Shown here piece by piece: positions 1-5,149 of a stretch of DNA of 5,149 bases (position 1 is the first letter of the stretch; each line of letters starts with the position of its first letter). Origin of the DNA: Synechococcus sp. GFB01 (lineage in GTDB: Bacteria > Cyanobacteriota > Cyanobacteriia > PCC-6307 > Cyanobiaceae); the NCBI RefSeq assembly GCF_001039265.1, contig NZ_LFEK01000023.1, forward strand, positions 22,829 to 27,977, written 5' to 3'. Under the pieces are notes generated by a model. It saw only the letters and a program-made list of their open reading frames with translations, was not told the DNA's origin and made no database searches. The position numbers and the translations under genes are program-made.

Positions 1-1138
1 GCCACCAGGGAACCCGCCGCGGAGCCTCGACCCGGCCCCACCGGAATGCCGCTCTCGCGGGCGAAGCGGATGTAGTCCCACACCACCAGGAAATAGGTGG
101 GAAAGCCCATCTGTTCCATCACCTGCAGCTCGAAGCTGAGCCGCTCGCCATAGGTGGCATCACAAGCCTCGTCATCGGCCAGCCCCAGGCGAGACCGCAG
201 CCCCTGCTCGCTCACCTCCCGCAGGTAACTCACCGGCGTTTGGCCCTCGGGGATCGGGAAGCGTGGCATCTGGTAGCGGCCGAGGATGTCGTAGTCGTCG
301 ACCTTCTCGGCCACCCGGACGGTGTTGGCCACAGCCGCTGGATCACCGCATCAGGCAGGTGATCGCGGAACAGCTGCAGCATCTCCGCTTCGCTCTTGAT
401 GTACTCGGTGCCGGTGTAGCGAAGCCTCTTCTCATCAGTGATCAGCTTGCCGGTGAGCACGCAGAGCAGGGCGTCATGGGCCTCCACATCGCCCACGCTC
501 AGATAGTGGGCATCGTTGGTGGCGATCAGCTCGATGCCGAGCTCCTCGCCGATGCGGGCGATCTCGGTGTTGACGATGCGGTCTTCGATGCCGCCGTGGT
601 CCTGGATCTCGAGGTAGAAGTCGTCGCCGAAAACGCTCTGGTACCAGCGGGCCACTTCGCGGGCGACCTCCGGGCGGCCACGCAGGATCGCCTGGGGGAT
701 CTCGCCTCCCAGGCAGGCGGTGGCCACGATCAGGCCTTCGCTGTGCGCCTTCAGGGTGGCCTTGTCGATGCAGGCCCGGGCGAAGATGCCACGACCGCGC
801 ATGCCGCGCAGGTGGCTGATGCTGGTGAGCTTGACCAGGTTGCGGTAGCCCACCGCGTTCCTGGCCAGCACCACCAGGTGGTAGCGGCGCTCCTTCTTCG
901 GCGGATTGGGGTCATCAAGCGAGCCGTTGATGACGTACATCTCATTGCCGATGATCGGCTTGATGCCGGCCTTCGTGCAGAGCTTGAGGAGTTCGATGGC
1001 GCCGTACATGACGCCGTGGTCGGTGAGGGCCAGGGCCGGCATGCCCAGCTCCACGGCGCGCTCCACCATCGCCGGCAGCTGGCTGGCGCCGTCGAGGAGG
1101 CTGTAGTCGCTGTGGTTGTGGAGCGGGACGAAAGCCAC
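1..1138 (-). CDS. dnaE: DNA polymerase III alpha subunit, N-terminal third; frameshifted and cut by the window edge
   Basis: This is the catalytic subunit of the replicative DNA polymerase. It starts at a GTG (1138-1136) giving [19 protein letters not shown], the usual cyanobacterial DnaE N-terminus; no clear Shine-Dalgarno precedes it. Residues 1-267 form the PHP domain, with motifs HNHSD (7-11), TDHG (39-42), GNEMY (64-68), RYH (85-87), ACLGG (141-145) and NDAH (208-211). The frame then breaks near 338: read straight on, 35 unrelated residues follow before a TGA at 232-230. With one base restored, about 111 further good DnaE residues run to the edge, including [18 protein letters not shown] and the polymerase motif [12 protein letters not shown] at 38-3. 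The family is about 1,150-1,200 residues long, so two thirds lies outside, including the catalytic aspartates and any intein site. The gene sits 50 bp behind gatA on the same strand. Identity is certain; whether the break is real is not. Confidence 0.95.
335..340 (-). other. Single-base deletion (frameshift) within dnaE
   Basis: Residues up to Gln267 (codon 340-338) read as DnaE in one frame. From the codon at 335-333 onward, the -1 deletion frame reads [16 protein letters not shown], which is normal DnaE. Adding one base between about 341 and 336, for example making CAG-GCG-GCT, restores one continuous protein. The local minus-strand sequence is ATCCAGCGGCTGTGG; it holds no long homopolymer or heptameric slippery site of the kind used for programmed frameshifting. 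An assembly or sequencing error fits best because dnaE is normally essential. Confidence 0.85.
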
Positions 1139-1139
1139 A

Positions 1140-1200
1140 GGTAGCGGCAGAGACGAGACCAGCCTAGGGGCTACCGCCAGATCTGGTGTCAGGCCACCAG
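1140..1200 (-). repeat. Cluster of small inverted repeats between gatA and dnaE
   Basis: Three short symmetric elements fall in and beside the 50-bp gap. CTGGTG/CACCAG arms (1195-1200 and 1183-1188) flank the gatA stop codon with a 6-nt loop. CCAGATCTGG (1177-1186) is a perfect 10-bp palindrome that overlaps the second arm. GGTAGC/GCTACC arms (1170-1175 and 1140-1145) enclose 24 nt, and the inner arm ends one base before the dnaE GTG. None is followed by a T-run, so this is not an intrinsic terminator. The elements could modulate translation of dnaE or RNA processing, or be chance symmetry in GC-rich DNA. Confidence 0.3.
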
Positions 1201-2661
1201 CGGTGCCGCCGGCCTCCGCTCCATCACCCGGGCCGCCTGCTCATAGTGGTGGGCCACCTGCAGCAGCCGCTCCTCCTGCAGCACTCCGCTGATCAGCTGA
1301 ACGCCGATCGGCAACCCGCTGCGATCGAAGCCGCAGGGCACGCTGATCGCCGGCAGGCCGGCCATGTTGGCCGGAATCGTGAGCAGGTCGGCCAGGTACA
1401 TCGCCAGGGGATCGTCGGCATGGGCGCCGAAGCGAAACGCCGTGGTGGGGGAGGTGGGGGTGAGCAACACATCCACGCTGGCGAAGGCGCGCTCGAAGTC
1501 GCGGCGGATCAGGGTGCGGACCTGCTGGGCCTTCTTGTAGTAGGCGTCCACATACCCGGCCGAGAGGGCGTAGGTGCCGATCAGGATGCGGCGCTGCACC
1601 TCGTCGCCGAAGCCTTCGGCACGGCTGCGAGCGGTCATCTCCGCCAGGCTGGCGGCTGCCGGATCGTCGCAGGTGGCTCGATAGCCATACTTCACGCCGT
1701 CATAGCGGGCCAGGTTGGCCGAGGCCTCCGACGGTGCGATCACGTAGTACGTGGCGATGCCGTCGTTGAAGCGGGGGCAGCTCAGCTCGACGAGCTCGCA
1801 ACCGAGAGCCTGCAGCTGGTCGGCGGCGGCCAGGGCGGAGGCCCGGACCTCCGAGTCGAGACCTTCGGCCTCGAAGCACTCCTTCACCAGCCCCACCCGC
1901 AGGCCGGCCACCGGCTGCTGCAGGGCGGCTCGGTAGTCGGGAACCCGGGCCGTGAGGCAGGTGGCATCGCGGCGGTCGGCTCCGGCGATCACCTGGAGGA
2001 TCTCGGCCGCATCGGCCACCGAGCTGCTGAACGGGCCCACCTGATCGAGTGAGCTGGCGAAGGCCACCAGGCCCCAGCGGCTGACCCGTCCATAGGTGGG
2101 CTTGAGACCCACCACGCCGCAGAAGCTGGCTGGCTGGCGGATCGATCCGCCGGTGTCGGATCCGAGCGAGGCGATGCACTCGCCGGCGGCCACGGCGGCG
2201 GCGCTGCCGCCGGAGCTCCCCCCCGGCACGCGCTCGGGATCCCAGGGATTGCGGCTGGGGCCGAAGGCCGATGTCTCGGTGGAGCTGCCCATGGCGAACT
2301 CGTCGAGATTGGTCTTGCCCAGCAGCACGGCACCGGCATTCCAGAGGCGCTCGGTGACCGTGGATTCGTAGGGGGGCACGAAGGTCTCCAGCATGCGGCT
2401 GGAGCAGGTGGTGCGGATCCCCCGGGTGCAGAGGTTGTCCTTGATCGACAGCGGGATGCCGGCCAGGGGGGGGAGGTCCTCGCCGGCGGCCCGGGCGGCG
2501 TCGATGCGGTCGGCATCGACGCGGGCGCGCTCGGCGGTGACTTCCAGGAAGGCGTGCAGCGAGGGTTCGACCGCAGCGATGCGGGCCAGATGCTGGTCGG
2601 TGAGCTCACGGGCCGACACCTCGCCGCGCCTCAGTTGCTCACGCCATTCGGCGATCCCCAT
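1189..2661 (-). CDS. gatA: Glutamyl-tRNA(Gln)/aspartyl-tRNA(Asn) amidotransferase subunit A
   Basis: GatA is the glutaminase subunit of the cytoplasmic GatCAB complex. It releases ammonia from glutamine, and GatB uses this to convert Glu-tRNA(Gln) into Gln-tRNA(Gln), the normal route in cyanobacteria. The 490-residue length is typical. The amidase-signature Ser-cisSer-Lys triad is visible: Lys74 in SIKDN, Ser149 in [15 protein letters not shown] and Ser173 in [13 protein letters not shown]; spacing agrees with the well-studied bacterial GatA proteins. The C-terminal part, with [13 protein letters not shown] and [10 protein letters not shown], is also intact. The ATG at 2661 gives [10 protein letters not shown], matching picocyanobacterial relatives; AGGTGG lies directly against it, too close to be a good ribosome site. 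gatB and gatC are not in the window. The gene lies between the DUF1816 gene (39 bp) and dnaE (50 bp). No oddities were seen. Confidence 0.97.
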   Translation of the reverse strand: MGIAEWREQLRRGEVSARELTDQHLARIAAVEPSLHAFLEVTAERARVDADRIDAARAAGEDLPPLAGIPLSIKDNLCTRGIRTTCSSRMLETFVPPYESTVTERLWNAGAVLLGKTNLDEFAMGSSTETSAFGPSRNPWDPERVPGGSSGGSAAAVAAGECIASLGSDTGGSIRQPASFCGVVGLKPTYGRVSRWGLVAFASSLDQVGPFSSSVADAAEILQVIAGADRRDATCLTARVPDYRAALQQPVAGLRVGLVKECFEAEGLDSEVRASALAAADQLQALGCELVELSCPRFNDGIATYYVIAPSEASANLARYDGVKYGYRATCDDPAAASLAEMTARSRAEGFGDEVQRRILIGTYALSAGYVDAYYKKAQQVRTLIRRDFERAFASVDVLLTPTSPTTAFRFGAHADDPLAMYLADLLTIPANMAGLPAISVPCGFDRSGLPIGVQLISGVLQEERLLQVAHHYEQAARVMERRPAAPLVA

Positions 2662-2700
2662 CCACCTGGTTGCCAGCTGGTCTGGACGCTATCAGCCGGT

Positions 2701-2940
2701 TCAGCCGGGTTCGGTGAGGGGTTCGCCGCGGCGGGTGCGCAGCACCTGATGCTCGAGCGCGCCGGGGGACTCGCTCTGGAGATCGGCCAGGAAAGCGGGC
2801 AGCTCGGCCTCGAGGCTGCCACGACGGGTGAACGGACCGAACCAGTAGACGCAGTCCGGCGATCGCGTCTCGACCCGGGCCCACCAGGCCAGACCCAGCC
2901 CGTTGGCAGCACTGCGGGCCAGCCACGACAGCGGATTCAT
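2701..2940 (-). CDS. Small DUF1816 domain protein
   Basis: This 79-residue protein belongs to DUF1816, a short family of unknown function found in cyanobacteria. The hallmark is the segment AWWARVET (residues 19-26) followed by CVYWFGPF (30-37), then an acidic helix-like stretch LEAELPAFLADLQSE. This fits the family pattern of a tryptophan-rich strand, a Y-x-FGPF turn and a helix. There is no signal peptide or membrane segment, so it is probably cytoplasmic. The last 20 residues, HQVLRTRRGEPLTEPG and before, lie outside the family core. It starts at ATG 2940-2938, only 17 bp after the rlmB stop, with no evident Shine-Dalgarno, and ends 39 bp before gatA, so it is probably translated from the same message. 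The position among rRNA, tRNA and replication genes does not by itself give a function. Confidence 0.87.
   Translation of the reverse strand: MNPLSWLARSAANGLGLAWWARVETRSPDCVYWFGPFTRRGSLEAELPAFLADLQSESPGALEHQVLRTRRGEPLTEPG
2859..2866. repeat. HIP1 octamer GCGATCGC
   Basis: This is one exact copy of the highly iterated palindrome 1 that is over-represented in many cyanobacterial genomes. It lies inside the DUF1816 gene. It was the only exact copy I found by eye in the window, so it gives only mild support for a cyanobacterial origin. Confidence 0.6.
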
Positions 2941-2957
2941 CGGAGAGGGACCTGGAG

Positions 2958-4274
2958 TCAGCCCATTGTGCCCGCTTCGGGGCCTGGATCAGGCTCCCCG
3001 TCGGCGAAGTGTGCGGAAGCGAGGTCGTCGGCAGCGGCGGCGCCGGAGGGACCGCCGGCGGCGGTCGCCAGCCGCGGGCGCTGCAGGCGCGGAGCGGGCT
3101 GACCACCGCGCAGGTCCTTCATCCAGCCCCGGCGGGCCACTTCGTAGAGCACCATCGCCGTGGCCACCGAGGCGTTCAGGCTTGGCGTGGCGCCGCGCAG
3201 GGGGATGCGCACGAGGGTGTCGCAGTGGCGCCGGGTGAGCATCGAGAGGCCGTCACCCTCCGAACCGGTGACGATCACCAGGGGGCCCTCGAGATCGGCC
3301 TCGGGCAGGTTGACACTGCCTTCGGCCGCGAGGCCCACCACCCGGTATCCCTCCTGCCGCAGGCTGTCGAGCGCGCGGTTGAGGTTGACCACCCGGGCCA
3401 CGGGCAGATGTTCGAGGGCACCGGCAGCGACCTTCGCCACCGATCCCGTGAGACCGGCACTGCGGCGCTGCGGCAGCACCAGGCCATGGGCCCCGAGGGC
3501 CTCGGCGCTGCGGGCGATGGCGCCGAGGTTGTGGGGATCGGTGATGCCGTCGAGGGCCATCAGCAGCGGTGGTTCGCCGAGCTCCCGGCAGCCCTCGATC
3601 AGGCTGGCGAGATCGAGGGTGTCGGCGGCGGCCGGCTGCAGCACGATGCCCTGGTGAACGGCTCCCGCCGTGATCTGCCCCAGCCGGGCCCAGGTGACCT
3701 CCTCCACCAGCACGCCGGCGGCCTTGGCCTCCCGCAGAGCCTGCAGGAACGGGGGCCTGAAGCGCAGCTCGGTGGTGCACCAGATGCGATGGATGGGCCG
3801 GCCGCTCTCCAGAGCGGCGGCCGCGGCATGGCGGCCCCAGATCAGATCGGTGGGCTGATCCTCGCCGTGGCGCTCGGCGAAATCGCGCTCGCCCTCAGCC
3901 AATGGCGCCGGCCGATCGCGATCGATCGGCGCCGCATCGATGGAGCGGGGTCGCGGCCGCACGAAGCGCGGCATCGGCGAGCGCCGCTCCGGGGTGCGAG
4001 CGCGGCCCCTTTCGCCGCGCGGCCGCTCACCCCAGTCGCGGCGGGAGTCGCCGGTGCGGCGGGGCGAATCGGACCTGGCACCGCCACGGGCAGCGCCCCG
4101 GCCGCCGCCGAGGGAACGCTCCTCCTCGGACCGTCGCGGCCTCACCCGGTACGGCCCGGCGGCACGGGCGCGGCGGTCCTGCTCGGCCGGCCTCTCGCCG
4201 TCGCCGCCGAAGCGACGGCCGCGCCCCCCAGTGCCCGTCCGCTTCTCCGGACGGCGTTCGAATCGAGGGCTCAT
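2958..4274 (-). CDS. rlmB: 23S rRNA (guanosine-2'-O-)-methyltransferase, TrmH/SpoU family, with Arg-rich N-terminal extension
   Basis: The protein is 438 residues and probably methylates the ribose of a guanosine in the 23S rRNA peptidyl-transferase loop (G2251 in E. coli numbering) using S-adenosylmethionine. Residues 144-215 (LIWGRHAAAAALESG onward) match the L30e-like substrate-binding domain. The knotted SPOUT domain follows with its three motifs: ALDGITDPHNLGAIARSAEA (240-259), IVTGSEGDGLS (334-344) and IPLRGATPSLNASVATAMV (357-375). Residues 1 to about 140 are an extra low-complexity region with about 38 arginines and a single lysine, and residues 389-438 are an Ala/Pro/Gly-rich tail; both look disordered. 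The ATG at 4274 is chosen because it forms an ATGA overlap with the mrnC stop and begins MSPRF; the frame is open further upstream but that runs into mrnC. Met101 (3974) is a possible internal start. The family is certain; the exact target nucleotide is inferred. Confidence 0.93.
   Translation of the reverse strand: MSPRFERRPEKRTGTGGRGRRFGGDGERPAEQDRRARAAGPYRVRPRRSEEERSLGGGRGAARGGARSDSPRRTGDSRRDWGERPRGERGRARTPERRSPMPRFVRPRPRSIDAAPIDRDRPAPLAEGERDFAERHGEDQPTDLIWGRHAAAAALESGRPIHRIWCTTELRFRPPFLQALREAKAAGVLVEEVTWARLGQITAGAVHQGIVLQPAAADTLDLASLIEGCRELGEPPLLMALDGITDPHNLGAIARSAEALGAHGLVLPQRRSAGLTGSVAKVAAGALEHLPVARVVNLNRALDSLRQEGYRVVGLAAEGSVNLPEADLEGPLVIVTGSEGDGLSMLTRRHCDTLVRIPLRGATPSLNASVATAMVLYEVARRGWMKDLRGGQPAPRLQRPRLATAAGGPSGAAAADDLASAHFADGEPDPGPEAGTMG
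3904..3933. repeat. Imperfect GATCG-rich palindrome in the rlmB linker region
   Basis: Arms GCCGATCG (3911-3918) and CGATCGGC (3923-3930) are exact inverse complements around a CGAT spacer. Both are bordered by GGCGCC (3904-3909 and 3928-3933), with four extra bases in the left half. The core resembles degenerate HIP1 sequence. It encodes part of the disordered RlmB linker (IDAAPIDRDRPAP), so it may simply reflect low-complexity coding DNA. Confidence 0.4.
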
Positions 4275-4714
4275 GGCGGGACCGCGGACGGATCGTGTTG
4301 CTCCAAGTGATCTAGCAGTTCGACCAGCCGGGGGGGATCGTGCAGAAAGAGCCAGCCGAGCAGGGCCTCGAAGCCGGTGGCCAGGCCGTAGAGGGCGGGA
4401 TCGCCGTGGCGCGGCCCCCGTCCGGCCCGGTTGCGGCCACGCCGCACCAGGGCGAGTTCGGCAGCCTGAAGCCGCGGCTCGAGGTGCTGCAGAGCCCGGG
4501 CCTGAGCCTCGGCGCGAACGCTGCCGACCACCTGACGGTGCAGATCCTGGGAGCGGGCCGGGGCCCGGCAGTGGCGGCGGCGCTGATGCAGCTCCCACAC
4601 CGCATCACCCAGCCAGGCGAGCTGCAAGGGCCCCAGCTCGGCGGCGGGGGGATCGGCCCGCAGGGCCGCCAGCCAGGCGGTGCTGCGGCCCTGCTCAGGC
4701 CGCGATGCTGCCAA
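4271..4714 (-). CDS. mrnC: Mini-ribonuclease III, 23S rRNA maturation
   Basis: This 147-residue protein is a Mini-III: an RNase III catalytic domain without the double-stranded-RNA-binding domain. In Bacillus it trims the ends of precursor 23S rRNA as a homodimer. The sequence shows LQLAWLGDAVWELHQR (30-45) with the metal-binding aspartate at Asp37, the family segment RRGRNRAGRG (91-100), and ATGFEALLGWLFL (112-124) with the second acidic residue at Glu116. Length is normal for the family. The only sensible start in frame is TTG at 4714-4712, which overlaps the end of the STAS gene by 20 bp; no Shine-Dalgarno is obvious, so expression may depend on translation of the STAS gene. Its stop overlaps the rlmB start (ATGA). 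Mini-III next to a SpoU methyltransferase is a pairing also known in Firmicutes, fitting a shared role in 23S rRNA processing. Confidence 0.92.
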   Translation of the reverse strand: MAASRPEQGRSTAWLAALRADPPAAELGPLQLAWLGDAVWELHQRRRHCRAPARSQDLHRQVVGSVRAEAQARALQHLEPRLQAAELALVRRGRNRAGRGPRHGDPALYGLATGFEALLGWLFLHDPPRLVELLDHLEQHDPSAVPP

Positions 4715-5057
4715 GGGCCGTCTGCAGGTCGGGCTGCAGGTGCAGAAACTCCTCCAGGCGCACCAGCTTCACGGTCTGCACGACGCGGGCATTGCCCACC
4801 ACCACGAACCGCTGGTTGTCGGCGTTGCAGAGCTTGGCCAGTTGCACCAGGGCGCCCAGACCGGAGGAATCGAGAAAGTCGATGTGGGTGAGGTCGACGA
4901 CCAGCGGCAGCGCCGGGGAGCGATGGCTGGCGACGAACTCTCCGAACTGCTTGTCGGAATAGGCGTCGAGCTGGCCCGTGAAATGGAACAACTGACAGTT
5001 GGGCTGCTGCTCGAAGCCCCCCCGCAGGGATACCGTCAGGCGCTGCAGTTCGGTAAT
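4695..5057 (-). CDS. STAS-domain protein, anti-sigma factor antagonist-like
   Basis: A single STAS domain, like SpoIIAA/RsbV proteins that bind and release anti-sigma kinases. Key signs are FHFTGQLDAYSD, the strand LPLVVDLTHIDFLDSSGLGAL and VVGNARVVQTVKLVRLEEFL. In DSSGLG the second serine (Ser43 from TTG 4991; Ser65 from ATT 5057) matches the phosphorylated serine of SpoIIAA. The first ordinary start, TTG at 4991-4989, would give 98 residues and remove the first strand, yet the upstream frame reads LTVSLRGGFEQQPNCQ, a good STAS first strand, and stays open back to a TGA at 5081-5079. No ATG, GTG or TTG lies there. ATT at 5057, with GGGAG eight bases upstream, gives 120 residues and is used here; CTG at 5048 is another option. 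No cognate kinase or phosphatase is present in the window. It heads the gene series and overlaps mrnC by 20 bp. Confidence 0.85.
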   Translation of the reverse strand: MTELQRLTVSLRGGFEQQPNCQLFHFTGQLDAYSDKQFGEFVASHRSPALPLVVDLTHIDFLDSSGLGALVQLAKLCNADNQRFVVVGNARVVQTVKLVRLEEFLHLQPDLQTALGSIAA

Positions 5058-5059
5058 GG

Positions 5060-5070
5060 CTCCCGCTCCC
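5060..5070 (-). promoter_or_regulatory. Putative ribosome binding site of the STAS gene
   Basis: Two GGGAG repeats (5070-5066 and 5064-5060) precede the STAS reading frame. The first lies 8 nt before ATT 5057, and the second lies 11 nt before CTG 5048. They are the only clear Shine-Dalgarno-like sequences among the gene starts in this window, and both are too far from TTG 4991 to serve it. This supports initiation upstream of 4991. Confidence 0.45.
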
Positions 5071-5088
5071 GGATCACCTCAGGCGGGC

Positions 5089-5094
5089 AGTGTA
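5089..5094 (-). promoter_or_regulatory. Possible -10 element ahead of the gene series
   Basis: The minus strand reads TACACT here, a fair match to the TATAAT consensus. It would place a transcription start near 5082, about 25 nt before the STAS frame. At 17 bp spacing the -35 position reads GATCCA, a poor match. The rest of 5082-5149 shows no recognisable gene end, terminator or structured RNA. This is a weak candidate only. Confidence 0.25.
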
Positions 5095-5149
5095 GGGAGC
5101 AGAGCAGGATCTGGATCACTCGCAACAGAAGTGGCACAGGCGGGGGCTC

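Noticed and set aside
230..334. The 35-residue C-terminal tail of the unbroken dnaE frame as genuine protein
   Set aside because: The adjacent frame over the same bases encodes typical DnaE sequence through to the window edge, so this tail is a frameshift artefact.
1..1138. Split or inserted DnaE intein
   Set aside because: The cyanobacterial DnaE intein site lies far downstream of the part present here, and no intein motifs occur in the window.
263..2052. Plus-strand open frames of 293 and 288 codons opposite dnaE and gatA
   Set aside because: Both are shadows of highly conserved genes on the minus strand, with composition typical of antisense translation.
2662..2700. Promoter for gatA in the gap after the DUF1816 gene
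   Set aside because: The gap holds a CCAGCTGG palindrome and a near-repeat ACCAGGTGG, but no credible -35/-10 pair.
3009..4310. Long plus-strand open frame (433 codons) opposite rlmB
   Set aside because: It is antisense to a clear SpoU methyltransferase, its product resembles no family I know, and long antisense frames are expected in GC-rich coding DNA.
4275..4598. Longer RlmB starting at 4598
   Set aside because: The extra 108 residues would overlap almost all of the well-supported mrnC gene, whereas ATG 4274 forms a normal ATGA overlap.
3940..4962. Plus-strand 340-codon Arg/Pro-rich frame
   Set aside because: It spans the antisense of rlmB, mrnC and the STAS gene, whose frames are supported by motifs. 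Its Arg/Pro richness comes from GC content.
5082..5149. End of an upstream gene at the right edge
   Set aside because: All three minus-strand frames were read; none resembles a known protein C-terminus, so no gene is called.

Overview
The window looks like chromosomal DNA from a GC-rich picocyanobacterium of the Synechococcus/Cyanobium type. This rests on the close resemblance of the GatA and DnaE proteins to that group, on a gene for a DUF1816 protein (a family found essentially in cyanobacteria), and on a gene order that I recall as conserved in Prochlorococcus and marine Synechococcus. The organism assignment is recognition from memory; no database search was run.

Every gene lies on the minus strand, so transcription runs from the right edge to the left. 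The order is: a STAS-domain anti-sigma-antagonist-like protein (from about 5057 to 4695), Mini-ribonuclease III mrnC (4714-4271), the SpoU-type 23S rRNA 2'-O-methyltransferase rlmB (4274-2958), a small DUF1816 protein (2940-2701), the glutamyl-tRNA(Gln) amidotransferase subunit gatA (2661-1189), and the 5' third of dnaE, the DNA polymerase III alpha subunit (1138 to the left edge). Genes overlap by 20 bp (STAS/mrnC) or 4 bp (mrnC/rlmB, an ATGA junction), or are separated by only 17, 39 and 50 bp. No convincing terminator interrupts the series, so one polycistronic unit is likely. No plus-strand gene is supported; the long plus-strand ORFs are shadows of the GC-rich coding strand.

Functionally this is mostly a housekeeping block. 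mrnC and rlmB both mature 23S rRNA, GatA helps make Gln-tRNA(Gln) by transamidation, and DnaE copies the chromosome. The STAS protein at the head and the DUF1816 protein in the middle have no known role in these processes.

Three things stand out. First, dnaE carries an apparent one-base deletion near 338 that breaks the reading frame, although the protein continues perfectly in the next frame; a sequencing or assembly error is the most likely cause. Second, the STAS gene has its conserved N-terminus upstream of the first ordinary start codon, leaving ATT at 5057 as the best-placed initiator. Third, RlmB carries a long, extremely arginine-rich and lysine-poor N-terminal extension. I found no defence system, mobile element, CRISPR array or RNA gene.
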